Notes: generated from the letters alone by a model not told the origin. A stretch of 64,000 bases of DNA from Eutrigla gurnardus (GCA_963514095.1 OY741266.1:1257501-1321500); one strand, 5' to 3'. Shown: positions 49,560 to 61,140, counted from the first letter of the stretch. A program made the numbers and translations.

Positions 49560-50644
49560 GTCCACAGTAGGGTTGCACGGTATACCGGTACTAATTTGGT
49601 ACCGGGGTACTGAGGCATTTAAAACGGTACTATATTGCATTTGGACGGGACCGGTACTTGCAGCGCGGCCGGCAGCGCCCGCAACAGCGCGGCGAACTCG
49701 CCACGTGACGTCACCGCGTTGTGACTACAGCTGAGAGGACAAGCAGCAAGCCGGAGCTTGGGGAGATTAAAAGAAAAAGCAAGGAAGCCGGAGGAAACAG
49801 CTAGCAAGTTAGCGAGCAGCGTGGACTGGAGCAACAAACGGAGCAGGAGGAAAGCTTGGATAGAGAGACATTGGAGAGAGAGAGGGAGAGAGAGAGAGGG
49901 AGAGAGAGAGGGGGGGGGGGGGAGTGGAGCACGGAGAGGAGAATGGCTGCTGCAACCGTCACCACGCTGCAACTTGTGGACAAACCAGGGGCGCGAAGTG
50001 CGATATGGCAGTACTTTAGCTAAAAACAAATGCGCAAGGCGAGGCAGTTAACGCCGATGCACCACTGTGTAAATGGTGTTTAAAAACATGCATGGCTAAC
50101 GGCGGAAACACCTCAGACTTAGCCAAACACCTAAAGGACAAGCACCCGACCTGCACGCTGAGCTCAGGGAATGACAGGTCATTTAAAAAAGCCACATTCA
50201 GTGCTAAAAGCAAGCGCCACCTCCTTCACTCTTAACAAAAGTTGCTCTGGAAGAAAAAAATTGAGCTGGTTTATTTATATTATTATATTTGATATTATAT
50301 TATTGTATTTATATTTTCACAGTGATTTTTAAACTTTCTGCCATACATGCAGCCATGCTGATTTACAATAAATCTGAAGTGGTCCCTTATTTTTTTTTCC
50401 AGTGCTGTAAAATGCATACATGCATTATTTTAAAATTGTGTGCATTAGAAAAGCTTGTCTTGGTATTTTATTTTATTTACTGATTAATTATGTTATTATT
50501 CTAAGATTTTCTATTAAAATAAAGTCAGTAATGACATTTTTTGCGTTCTCTTTTTATTTGAAAAAGTATAGAAAAGTACAGAAATACATGTTGGTACCGG
50601 TACCGGTACCAAAATGTTGGTATCGTGACAACACTAGTCCACAG
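49560..50644. mobile_element. hAT-type element with 8-bp target duplication GTCCACAG
   Basis: The element runs from TAGGGTTGCACGGTATACCG (49568) to GTATCGTGACAACACTA (50636), 1069 bp. GTCCACAG stands on both sides (49560-49567 and 50637-50644). The left end carries CGGTATACCGGTACTAATTT and the right end repeated GGTACC/TACCGG motifs. It splits the Gypsy pol between RNase H and integrase. Only a BED-finger remnant is coding. Confidence 0.92.
50040..50235 (+). pseudogene. BED-type zinc finger remnant of a hAT transposase
   Basis: The plus strand reads DAPLCKWCLKTCMANGGNTS then DLAKHLKDKHPTCTLSS. The C-x2-C ... H-x4-H arrangement (CKWC ... HLKDKH) is a BED finger, the DNA-binding start of hAT transposases and ZBED proteins. 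The catalytic domain is missing. Confidence 0.75.
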
Positions 50645-51402
50645 CCATGACATTAGCAGTGAGCTGTGGGTGTGTGGGAGAATGCTTTTTGGACTCCGTC
50701 ATTTGTGATGGAATGTTAAAACCAGACACAATGGCCTGTACTGCTGGGGTGTTCAGTTGACGGGAAAGGACATCAGTATTACGGTTGGCTGCTCCAGGGC
50801 GGTATTTAATATCAAAGTTGAAACTGGCCAATTCGGATGCCCACCGTTGCTCTACGGCTGCTAGCTAGGCCGTCTGGTGGTAGCTCAGGGGGTTGTTGTA
50901 CACAGTGAAGGTCGTCCCCAGAAGATATTCCCTGAACTTTTCTGTGATGGCCCACTTCAAAGCAAGGAATTCTAATTTCATGGAGCTGTAGTTGGACATG
51001 TTTCGTTCAGTTCGTCTAAGCCCCCGGCTGGCAAATGCGATTGGCCGGCGGGCTCCATCCTGTTCTTGTGAAAGTACTGCACCCAGGCCCTGGTGGCTGG
51101 CATCCACTTCTAGTATAAAGGGCTTCTTGAAATCAGCATAGCTGAGGACAGGAGTAGTGGTGAGCTTGTTTTTAAGTGTCTGGAATGCTTTTTCACATAA
51201 CTCACTCCACTGTCCTTCCAACTTGGAGCTGACCTTTAACCTTGGTTTCTTCTTGCTTTCATCTAGCTCTCCGACCATTTGATGAAGTGGAGCTGCATGC
51301 TTTGCGAACCCTTCTACGAAACGCCTATAGAAGGAAGCAAAACCTAAGAAGCCACGTAGCTCAGTGACGGTGGATGGGCGCTTCCATTCTGCCACTGCCC
51401 TT
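50637..51402 (-). pseudogene. Gypsy RNase H and tether region
   Basis: Starts after the insertion with AVAEWKRPSTVTELRGFLGF and ASFYRRFVEGFAKHAAPLHQ, then FILEVDASHQGLGAVLSQEQ (RNase H first Asp), AFASRGLRRTERNMSNYSSM and KLEFLALKWAITEKFREYLL (Glu). A stop after NPLSYHQTA interrupts; the frame resumes ASFNFDIKYRPGAANRNTDV with the final RNase H motif (N-x-D-V-LSR). Inactive. Confidence 0.9.
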
Positions 51403-53043
51403 GGGCCTCATTTGTAAAGCTTGCGTACGCACAAAACGGGGCTGGAAACGTGCGTATGCCACTTTCCACACAAATGTTGTGATCTATAAAAAACAAACTT
51501 GACGGGAAAAGTGTGCGTACCCGTAAGCAAACTCTGAGGCATGCGTACCGGTACGCACTTTCTGGAGACTGGAAGGGAATCAGCAGTAAACGTGAGAAGA
51601 ACTATATATTTTTGATGACTCGCACGCATTTAATTACACTCCATATCATACGTTAGATCTGCGTTATCATGATGAACTCCAGCAATGTTTTTGACGCTTT
51701 TAATGAGTGATAGTTTTTTCATATTAACACCTTCTTTTAAAATCTGACTTGTATCTTAAATCAAAATAATTTTGAAATATTGAATCAGCACTGTCACCGC
51801 AGGAGGAGGAGACGGCCCAAATGCATGTACAATAAATACCTTCCATTAGATCACTGTAGAACACAGCGGGAATTACAAAATATTCTCCTTATTTATGTGC
51901 ATATATCATCAACGCACATACATACAGCCATTAAGCCATCGTATAATTGTTACACTTATCCTAGTTTTTAAACCACCAGAGCGCAGGGGAAATGCGCTAT
52001 AATGAGTGGCACGCTCAGTCGTGGAGCGTGGAGAGCGCAAATTTATCGATGACCCCGAGCCACGGCCCCCTGCCCGACTGGAGGGGTATCAACAGGGCGC
52101 AAGAATCCGTGAGGATGTTATGCGTTTGTAATATAAGGAAGACAACAATCAATGTTCATTGTAAACGTATAATTTTATTAATCACAGTGCGCGTTTGCCG
52201 TAGCTCATGTGCAACGTTGTTGATGGCGGCAATTGTGTCTCGCTGAAGTTGCAGGACGGCATCAGAGAGCACCCGACCGCTTGATGTGCCATGCACATCG
52301 GACGCTGTGCCGAGGACCCATCACCGTCACCCTCCTCACATCACCCTCCTCACTGTCACCCTCCTCTACGCCCAACGCTGCAGACTCTGGAAGGTCAAAA
52401 ACACTTTAAGGTTTTGTTTTATATACAATAAAAGTTTAAAATCTGTTCACCCTTATCCCTCTGGTCTCAGTCGCGTCTGTGTCTCCCTCCTTTTCGGACA
52501 CAATCCCCGTCAAAGTCACATCAAAATCAAACTTCCTCAAATACTAGAGCAATACATTAAATCCATGTTAGGAGCGGACAGATGTAATTTACCTTCAGAT
52601 CACCGTCCGCTCTGTCCCACTGACGCCGTTGACTGCAGCAGCAATGTGTTGCCACTCGCACTGCGTCTTTTTATTCGTGATCCCGCTGCTGTGGCCACTA
52701 AATTAAATTATTTTCCGGGCCTCCACCTCCCCAACAAGTGTCTCTTTCTCAGTTTCTGAAAAGTTAGGTTTCTTCGCTATTTTTCTGACCTGTCGCCATG
52801 ATTCACCACACGGAACGATTGCATGCTGGCTCATTAATATAGTAAAATGTGGGCGTGTACAGGGCGGGATTCAGGTACGCACACTTGTAGGTGATCCTGT
52901 GATTTATAAAGGGAACATTGTGTACAGCTTGCGTGCGCACAGTTTTATAAATCTGATTATTTTTTGGCGCATGCAAACTTTGGCTTTTTGGCGTACCTAC
53001 ACTTTTAGTAAGGATCCTATGCACAGTTTTATAAATGAGGCCC
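51403..53043. mobile_element. GGGCCTCATTT-ended Harbinger-like element
   Basis: The termini GGGCCTCATTTGTAAAGC and TTATAAATGAGGCCC are inverted copies, with subterminal 'gcgtacgcaca/gcgtgcgcaca' motifs. Length 1641 bp. It splits the Gypsy pol between the RT thumb (DPEKTW) and AVAEWKRP. The 3-bp flanks (CTT, CAG) do not match clearly. A 157-codon open frame at 52286-52759 has no recognised domain. Confidence 0.8.
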
Positions 53044-54013
53044 CAGGTCTTCTCTGGGTCAGTGGCCACACCAGCAGGGGAGATGATATGACCAAGATAT
53101 CGCACCTCCCGCTGAAAAAAATGGCATTTAGACATCTTCAGTTTTAGGTTTTGTTGCTGGAGCCGACTCAGGACCATCTCCAACAGCTGCAGGTGTTGAC
53201 TGAAAGATGTGGAGAAAATTATGATATTGTCCAAATACAGTAGCAATGACTGAAAGCTCTGATCCCTGAAGATACGTTCCCCATTAGGCGCTGGAAAGTT
53301 CCTGGCGCATTACAAAGTCCAAATGGCATTCTGTTGAACTCAAAGAGGCCAAACGGGGTGCAGAATGCTGTCTTCTCTTTGTCTCTCTCTGACATTGGCA
53401 CCTGGTTGTATCCACTTGCCAAGTCAAGCGTTGAGAACCATTTGGCGCCAGTAAGAGCATCCAAAGATTCTTCAATGCGTGGCAGAGGGTATGCGTCTTT
53501 CCTCGTCTTGGCGTTGAGTTGTTGATAATCAACACACAGCCGGATGTCACCACACCTTTTCTGGACAACTACAATGGGGGAAGAGTAGGGGCTGGAACTC
53601 ACTCTCAAAATCCCTCGCTGTAACAGTTCTTGTATGTGGGACTTGACAAGTGAAAATTGAGATGGGGGGAGACGGCGGTACCGCTGACAAACAGGGGCGT
53701 CGTCCACCAGTGGAATCTCATGATGGATCAGGTCAGTACAGCACAAGTCCCCTTCATCCAGGCTGAATGCGTCTCGGTACTTTGTCAACAAACTTTTGGC
53801 TGATTGTGCATCAGTAAAAGGGAGAAACGGAAACGGTGAGGAGGGCACTAGATATGAGGTTCATGGGTAACCAACCTTTTCCATAGGTCAGAGGCTCCAG
53901 CAATACAGTACCAAGGGCTGGGCCTGGACCTTGGTTGCAGGTGGCCTGGACAAACTGTAGGGAGCCCGCTGGTATCCGGATTGCCGGTTCCGGTGGTGTC
54001 ACAGCCTCCCCTA
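53044..54013 (-). pseudogene. Gypsy pre-RT spacer and reverse transcriptase
   Basis: From the solo LTR leftwards: TPPEPAIRIPAGSLQFVQAT, then (shifted) LLTKYRDAFSLDEGDLCCTD, VCQRYRRLPPSQFSLVKSHI, VVVQKRCGDIRLCVDYQQLN, KWFSTLDLASGYNQVPMSER (motif A Asp) and NRMPFGLCNAPGTFQRLMG. After a frameshift near 53275 motif C reads LLYLDNIIIFS, so the catalytic YLDD is changed to YLDN. The thumb ends at DPEKTW where the Harbinger-like element lies. Inactive. Confidence 0.93.
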
Positions 54014-55779
54014 TGTTGGGACCTCAGCAGTAGGACTACACAATGCGGCCTACAAAAGCCTACACATGCGGTCAGGACAAAGGAACGAAGGAGATAAAAA
54101 ACTACAACCACCATTTTAGTGTCACCTCGCACCTGGGTGCGAAGTGCAACGTCACACAACTGGTGCCCTATTGGCTGACAACCACAGGTAACCCCAGAGG
54201 GTCCCCTGAAGCAGCCGTAAGCTATATATTCCAGCGCCGCCTGAAGAACTTCCTCTCTCCACCGTGACACACGTTACAACAGGAGGTGAACATTACGTCT
54301 GCAGCGTTTCCTTTGTCCTAGGCCACAGTCTTTCCCCCAAAACAGTTTTACCCCTCTTTTTCTCTACTCGTTTTATTTTTATTTTTGTTTATCATTTTGG
54401 ATCCTGAGGAGATCGCCGCGACAGCGCGACCCTCCTGTTTACCCACGGAAGGAAGAAAACACTTTCTTCGTCTCAGCTGCCAGCAGAACGGAACTACGAC
54501 CCGTTTTTGTCTGAAATCAGCTGACTAAATCGCCGAGCCCCGCGATTTTCATCGTTGCCTGCAGAAGGAAGAAATACTAACTGTTTTCTTCAACTAATTG
54601 GATCCGGCGCTGAACGAGCGCTCGCGAACTACCGTCCGTTGCCGGCGTCAAGAAACGCCATCACCGCACGGGACGGAAACCTCAAATCGACGCATCTCGC
54701 ATCGACAAAAGTAAGAGGCTATTTGTCTGGGCAGAAGCAGAGATTCGATAGTGTAGGATATGCTTGTAATTCTTGTTAACGTGTTTTAAGTTTTAAGTGT
54801 TGACCACGGACCACCGAGTCCGTTGCTTTCCGTGTTGTATTTGAATGCTGATTGTGTACCCACGCCGCTGGGTTGATTTCTGTAACAGTGTTTTTGACTA
54901 ACCTCAGCCATATTCGCGAGCTCAGTAAGCGTCTACTATCAGTTAAAAGACTGGTCTCGCTGAATAAACGGCAGTTCATTCACGAGCGCCCGTGTGATAG
55001 TAACACGCCTCCTGAGCCTTAGAATATTGCGCGCGCATTCTCCCCCTCTCTTTGTTTGTCCCGCTAATACACACACACACACATACGCCGCCCCGCACGT
55101 GTCCTACGACAGCTGTTCCCGGTGGACGCTAAGGACATAGCTACATCCGGGGGCGGTACCCGGCCACCTCTCGCTCCCTCTCTCTCTCTCGCGATCCTAT
55201 CGGACGTCAGTGGCTCCGCCCCTGAACGCTGTGAGGAATAGCTCCATCTGGTGGCCGCACCCGGCCATCTCTCCCTCTCTCTCTCTACACACACGCACAC
55301 ACACGCACGCACACACACACACTCCACGTGTGTCTCTCCTTCTGTTTAGCTTGGTTTTGTGTGTTAGGTAGTTAGGTAATAAGGCTTTGTTAATTGCAGT
55401 GTTATTGATTGTGATCATTATTACTGATTTTAATAAATCGTATTATATAACTAGCGGTCTCTTGTGCTTGTTGTGTATATGTCACTGGATAACAGCAGGT
55501 TGTGAAGGCTAGTGCTCGAATTTCACGCCTTTTTAATTGTTAGATTGTTCTTATACTTCTATGCCAATGATCACGATGATTGGCATGTGAGTATAAAACC
55601 TTTTATATTGAGACTGAATACAGTTTTAGGTTATCTTTTCCCTGATCCCAGGGTGGTGCCCCGTTTATTCATGATTATATTATGATAATATATTAAATAT
55701 AATTATTAATATCGATAATCATATTGACATTAATAATTAACTGTTGATAACCAAATCTGCTCCTGCTACATCCCCAACA
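54014..55779 (+). mobile_element. Solo LTR of the gag-only element family, plus sense
   Basis: TGTTGGGACCTCAG...CATCCCCAACA, 1766 bp, homologous in reverse orientation to 33982-35614 and 38937-40281. CCTA stands before and after it, a 4-bp target duplication. No interior sequence is present, so it arose by LTR-LTR recombination. It interrupts the Gypsy element between protease and RT. It is the most complete copy of this LTR in the window. Confidence 0.92.
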
Positions 55780-55948
55780 CCTACATGGCCGGTCTGCAAG
55801 AGGCGTTCCATCTGTTGGCACTCTGACAATGCACACCCCCATTCTCTCGCAGCTTGTTTTACTAGAGGAGAAGAAAAGAGGTTGTCACCATGCTCCCGGA
55901 ATAATACAGAGTAGCAGCCACTGATAATGTTCAATCCCAACAGACCAG
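55780..55948 (-). pseudogene. Gypsy protease-RT spacer fragment
   Basis: The minus strand reads LLGLNIISGCYSVLFREHGD then NLFSSPLVKQAAREWGCALS, the usual sequence between protease and RT of this Gypsy type. It is caught between the solo LTR and the tandem Harbinger-like copies. Confidence 0.8.
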
Positions 55949-56955
55949 GGGTCCGTTTCACAAAGCAGGTTTAGTGAAAACCTTGAGTTAGTTAACCCTG
56001 AGATGAGGGAAACTCTGGTTTTTCGGTTTCACAAAGCCAGTTCAGCATAAATCTGAGTCAGTTACCCGTGTAACATACTCCGTGAACCTAACCTGCTCGC
56101 TAGCAGGTTTGCTTCAACAAACCCTGAGTTTCTTCCTACATGTCTCCGCCTTTTTCCGGAATCTGAACCAACTCTGAAAAAAATGTGCCATCCTTTCCAA
56201 CCTAATCAATATGGAAATAAAAGTGATTCTAGCAGCTTTGCGTTGGGAGACAATTTTGATTACCTTTCCTTCCAATCACATTAGATATTATCTACACAAT
56301 ATTCTTCGACATTTTCAACATTTCATATCGCGGACATAATCCGCAACTAGATTCTTTGCGGAGGTAGTGTTTTTGCGAACGGGAGATTTATGAAATGTTT
56401 AAGTACATTTCTGTGTTGAAATATCTGCTTATATTTACTGTTTAATATGTGAAATATGATTAAAATCATATGCCTTAGTCAACGTATTTGCGCAATATTC
56501 TTATGCTTAATTTTCAACTGAAGCCACTTTCTTTCGCTGTTCAAGTCTGAAAATAAAGACTTATTACCTTTAGATCAATAGACTGTTTCATTCAGTTATA
56601 CACATTAGATCGGGCCGTAATTGTCTGCCACGCTAACTATCGCTACTTTGCTGCAGTTACGTTGCTCCGCTTTCTCAGGATGAGCTCGTTTTCCACATAA
56701 ACACTCAGTAATATCTAATGACGCTCTCCCCGTTGCCATGGTGAATCGTAGTATCGGAGCTCCATTGATGATGGCTTTATAGAGTCGGCAGGCACGCGCG
56801 TAACTCAGAGTTTATATACTCAGAGTTGACTGAACTAATTCAAAACCGCTGTTCTGAAACTGAAAACTCAGAGTTGCCCATCTCAGAGTTGGTCAACTCA
56901 GAGTTCAGGGTTAGGTTCAGAGTTTGTTGAACCTGCTTTGTGAAACGGGCCCCAG
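55946..56955. mobile_element. GGGTCC/GGGCCC-ended Harbinger-like element E1
   Basis: Ends GGGTCCGTTTCACAAAGCAG and GCTTTGTGAAACGGGCCC, 1004 bp, flanked by CAG. The right CAG (56953-56955) is shared with element E2. Internal subterminal repeats 'actcagagtt/aaccctgagtt'. No transposase. Confidence 0.88.
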
Positions 56956-58092
56956 GGGTCCATTTCACAAAGCAGGTTTAGTGAAAACCTTGAGTTAGTT
57001 AACCCTGAGATGAGGGAAACTCTGGTTTTTCGGTTTCACAAAGCCAGTTCAGCATAAATCTGAGTCAGTTACCCGGGTAACATACTCCGTGAACCTAACC
57101 TGCTCGCTAGCAGGTTTGCTTCAACAAACCCTGAGTTTCTCCCTACATGTCTCTGCCTTTTTACGGAATCTAAACCAACTCTGAAAAAAATGTGCCATCC
57201 TTTCATCGTCAACCTAAGCTATATGGAAATAAAAGTGATTCTAGCAGCTTTGCGTTGGGAGACAATTTTGATTACCTTTCCTTCCAATCACATTAGATAT
57301 TATCTAAACAATATTCTCCGACATTTTCAACATTTCATATCGCGGACATAATCCGCAACCAGATTCTTTGCGGGAGGTAGTGTTTTTGTGAACGGGAGAT
57401 TTATGAAATGTTTAAGTACATTTCTGTGTTGAAATATCTGCTTATATTTACTGTTTAATATGTGAAATATGATTAAAATCATATGCCTTAGTCAACGTAT
57501 TTGCGCAATATTCTTATGCTTAATTTTCAACTGACGCCACTTTCTTTCTGTGCCTGGGGGGATTACACCCAATGAAAATGATAATTCATTCAGTGCGCTA
57601 CTTTGTGAACTACGGGAGTTGAACCTCTGTCGCCTGCGCCATGGGCGGTGTTGCTAACCATTACACCACAGTGTCGCTGTGCAAGTCTGAAAATAAAGAG
57701 TTATTACCTTTAGATCAATAGACTGTTTCATTCAGTTATACACATTAGATCGGGCAGTAATTGTCTGCCACGCTAACTATCGCTACTTTGCTGCAGTTAC
57801 GTTGCTCCGCTTTCTCAGGATGAGCTCGTTTTCTACATAAACACTCAGTAATATCTAATGACACTCTCCCCGTTGCCATGGTGAATCGTAGTATCGGAGC
57901 TCCATTGATGATGGCTTTATAGAGTCGGCAGGCACACGCGTAACTCAGAGTTTACATACTCAGAGTTGACTGAACTCATTCAAAACCGCTGAAACTGAAA
58001 AGTCAGAGTTGCCCATCTCAGAGTTGGTCAACTCTCAGAGTTCAGGGTTAGGTTCAGAGTTTGTTGAACCTGCTTTGTGAAACGGGCCCCAG
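56953..58092. mobile_element. Harbinger-like element E2, tandem to E1
   Basis: Very similar to E1 over its whole length, same orientation, 1134 bp, bounded by CAG at 56953 and 58090. The extra length is due to a 129-bp insertion at 57554-57682. E1 and E2 share one CAG between them. Confidence 0.88.
57548..57682 (-). mobile_element. Small tRNA-derived SINE or tRNA retropseudogene inside E2
   Basis: CTGTGC stands on both sides (57548-57553, 57677-57682), and E1 lacks this segment, so the ends are exact. The minus strand has an A-box-like TGGTGTAATGGTTAGC and a B box GGTTCAACTCC at the right spacing. There is no matching cloverleaf of good quality, so it is not called a functional tRNA. Confidence 0.75.
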
Positions 58093-58630
58093 GTACTACA
58101 GTTTTCCTTTGTTGGGAAGCTGGGTCAGGAGGGTCTTTTACCACCAGGATGCCCATATGTGGGAGGACAGTGCCAAGGACTTCAACATCCAGCTCCACAT
58201 ATCCCAAATATGGAATATCTAACCCATTAGCTGCTGTTAATTGTAGCCAAGTGCAAGATTTCAGCTGCTCATTTGTTTGTGGTACAGTAGATACTGTTCA
58301 AAGGAAGCCTGTGTTATTTTAGTTACCATTGACCCAGTATCAAGCAAGGATGGCACCTCCACCCCCCCTACTCTGATCTTTACTCCTGGGCAGCGTCCAA
58401 TTAGCCGGGATGCCAGACTTGCCTGTATTGAACCCACAAATCCCCCTTCTGGTGCCGGGTTCCCAACACCAGAGGGCGCTAGTTTTCCTGCTGCTCCACC
58501 ATGTTCACCCTTGACCCCACCCATTGGCCCCGTCCCCGTGATCCCACCCCCCCAGGGAGCCCACCCATTTCAACCCGACAAAATCTAGCAATATGACCTG
58601 CCTTGTTGCACCGCATGCATATTGGTTTTC
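58093..58630 (-). pseudogene. Gypsy zinc knuckle and protease
   Basis: The knuckle CMRCNKAGHIARFCRVEMGG (CX2CX4HX4C) lies at about 58620-58560. After a Pro/Gly-rich linker the protease reads VEVPSLLDTGSMVTKI (active-site DTGS) and QLTAANGLDIPYLGYVELDV further on. Truncated on the left by E2. Confidence 0.9.
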
Positions 58631-59563
58631 CATCTGGCTGGAATTGGTATTGTTTTGGCCTGTTGCTGCTGGGGGGATCCTGGGGGCTTACATAGTTAGG
58701 GGCAGTGGATGAGGAGCCTAAGTGTTTAAGAATGGCATCGAGCTGTACCTGCTGTTTACGTAAACACTCCTTCAGTTCTGCCAGCTCATCGCTGGACCTG
58801 GCAGCAATGGCGTTGGTGTCAACATCACTAATCCATCACCTAATCCTGAAGCATTTGAATCACAGGAGTATGCTCGTGTTCTTTGTCCACAAGCAGGGGG
58901 CCCTCGCTTTTCCCATTTGATAGCTGCATTACGTACATCTTTGAAGGAATGGTTAGGATGTTGCCGAACCACGTGGGCCAATTCACGCTGTCATTTGGTG
59001 TCAGGTACATTTTCACTGAATGTATCACGAATCACCAAGTCTGAATTTGAAACCCCCCTTGGATCTTTACTTTTAAGTAGTTCCATCAAATGCAACAAAG
59101 CATGGGAAAATTCACGTATGGACTCATTATCCTGTTGCCGGCGTTAAAAGAATTGTCTCTGTAAGCTCACATATGTTTGATCACAACCAAAATGATCAAG
59201 TAGTATCATGAAAATAGCCTCTGGTGTGGCTCTATCAGTTGGAGAGCTAAATGTCACCTCCCGCTTAGCTTCCCCATCTAGCAGATCACAAAGAAATGCT
59301 GCTTATTCAACAAGTGTGTGCTGCACAGACAGTGACTTTTTTGCTTCTTCTACCCAATCTTCTACAGTTAACCCATCCTGAGCTATATCTCCTGAGAACC
59401 GTGGACATTTCCTCTCTCTTGGTGCATACATGTACACCCGCCCTGTTGAATCACTACTGACATTAGCTGCTACACGGCCAGCTGGCCCAGGGGCCTCTAC
59501 ATTTACTGTTCTGTTTCCCCCCATCTTTGAGTATATTATTTCCTGCTTGTAGTTGCTGGACAA
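58631..59563 (-). pseudogene. Gypsy Gag, frameshifted
   Basis: Starts MSSNYKQEIIYSKMGGN at 59563. It contains YAPRERKCPRFSGDIAQDGL and TVEDWVEEAKKSLSVQH, the N-terminal block typical of the PNMA/ZCCHC-like Gag group, followed by a stop at about 59303. Later pieces (HVVRQHPNHSFKDVRNAAIK near 58980) are in other frames. A Gag of this kind is normally about 400 residues. Confidence 0.8.
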
Positions 59564-59823
59564 GTTCAGTCAAGACTCTGATTTGCTCCTCTGATTCTGA
59601 CATTTTAATTGGCTTTCTCAAAAAAACAAAACCCAACAGTTTGTAAACTCTGGTGATGCGGTGTTGTCGCTAGAGGGCGGTGTTGCAGCTAGAGTGCGGT
59701 GGATGTCCTCTGGATTTCCTCTTGGGCAACCACTGTCCTCTTCCTCCACTCCTAACCTTTGCTACCTCAGTGTCTCCAAATAAATCAAAACAAAAAGAAA
59801 CCCACAAAAAGCCTCCGCGAGCC

Positions 59824-59838
59824 TGCCGACAACGCCAA
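59824..59838 (-). other. Gypsy primer-binding site, tRNA-Ser-like
   Basis: The minus strand TGGCGTTGTCGGCAG lies two bases from the 5' LTR. It is complementary to CTGCCGACAACGCCA, close to the 3' end of tRNA-Ser (which I recall as CTGCCGACTACG plus CCA). The identical 15 bases occur next to the ERV 5' LTR. Confidence 0.75.
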
Positions 59839-59839
59839 A

Positions 59840-60855
59840 TGTGACTGGAACTAGGGTTACTTATGTGTGACAACGCCACTCTCTTTAAGGGGAGAGACCC
59901 TAAACCACACGTAGCGTGACTAACTTACAACAAAGGCTCCCCATTCAGGTTAATGCCTATTATGGCAAGGACAAGCAGAGGGTTTTTTTTAACTTGGGTA
60001 CAAAATATTACAATTTTATTCAACAATATGTCAGACAATAGAATTAATACGTTTGTAGGTATAAAATAAAGCAACTAGCACCAAGAGTTGGACACACACA
60101 TAACCAGGCCTATAACACTGGGTATTTAAAGGTTCGAAGGCACTGCACACTTAACTGGTTCAAAAGCACTGAATACCTAAATGTTTGAAGACACTGCACA
60201 CTTCTAGAGTAAACATTAAATAAGACACCATGGAAAGGTGAATGAATCGCAACTGTCAAGGTGCCAGAACAATAAAACCCCACAAAACAAGGATGGAGGC
60301 ACTAATTACACAACTCTTTTTGGAGGAGAGAACAGTGGCTGCCCTGCTGACGTGTGTCACCAGTTCAGCCTACAAAACAAAATCAATACATTAAAAGAAA
60401 CGCTACAGCCTTATTAAATTAGATAATCTCCATGTCCAGTCTCCTACCTTCTTGAGCTAAGATGTAGCACGTACAGGTAAAGTACAGTGGATAGACTGGG
60501 GCAGATAAAATGCTGGTGGTCTACAATTATAATGAGAGGGAAATACAAAGTTAATTAAACCAGACAAATCTAAAATGCCTAATTTTAAGACTGGTAATCT
60601 AAAACACCATGTCAGGTGGATACACTATTAAAATGCCTACCGTACTTAACTGCTACGAGATGAGCTGTACTCAGTGCAGTTTAACTTCCCATGGCACCAA
60701 CAGAGACACTCTTTTCTTCTCAAACACACGGCGCCGGCAACAGGAGCATAGACGAGGGTGAGCTACGAGAACAAACGTGGACTTGTAAAGTCCCGCGAGA
60801 TCCTAGTCTCATATAGCCACCTGGTGACCTGGGTCCTAGCGTCCCATATGTTACA
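59840..60855 (-). repeat. Gypsy 5' LTR (minus sense)
   Basis: TGTGACTGGAACTAGGG...CATATGTTACA on the plus strand, about 1.0 kb, adjacent to the primer site. No second copy is present in the window, so its length is judged from TG/CA ends only. Confidence 0.7.
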
Positions 60856-61140
60856 CAAATTAAAAAAAACGAATGAGTAAATCTAAATCAATGCATGTCA
60901 AATTTGTTGTAAGAGAGGACATACAATATATACACATCATAACAGAGAGAGTCTTACAAGAAAAAGCAAAAAGTCATGCAACTGCAATATCGAAAGAAGT
61001 GTGTATGTGGGATAAGAAATTTAGTGCGCAATTGCTGAAAGGAGGCGAAGAAACCATTTATAAAAAGGTCATGCTGTGTGCGCAGTCCCCTGTTTTGCCA
61101 CTGCAGAAACACGCTGTCCTTAAGGGAGGGAGGAAACGTC
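60856..61140. other. Spacer, nothing recognised
   Basis: AT-rich sequence with no element ends or coding blocks. Confidence 0.4.

Larger units (their letters stand above)
48018..60855 (-). mobile_element. Gypsy-type LTR retrotransposon, split by five insertions
   Basis: On the minus strand, from right to left: 5' LTR (59840-60855), primer site (59824-59838), Gag (about 59563-58570, frameshifted) with a CCHC knuckle, protease (about 58420-58330), RT (53850-53044), RNase H (51402-50637), integrase (49559-48276) and a proline-rich tail. Insertions are a hAT (49568-50636), a Harbinger-like element (51403-53043), a solo LTR (54014-55779) and two tandem Harbinger-like copies (55949-58089). The expected 3' LTR is missing: coding similarity passes directly into the ERV LTR at 48017. 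Confidence 0.9.

Noticed and set aside
52286..52759. 157-codon open frame on the plus strand
   Set aside because: No recognised domain, lies inside a Harbinger-like element, and has no homologous piece elsewhere in the window.
57600..57680. Possible tRNA gene on the minus strand
   Set aside because: Boxes are present, but the arms pair poorly and a 6-bp target duplication shows a retroposed insert.
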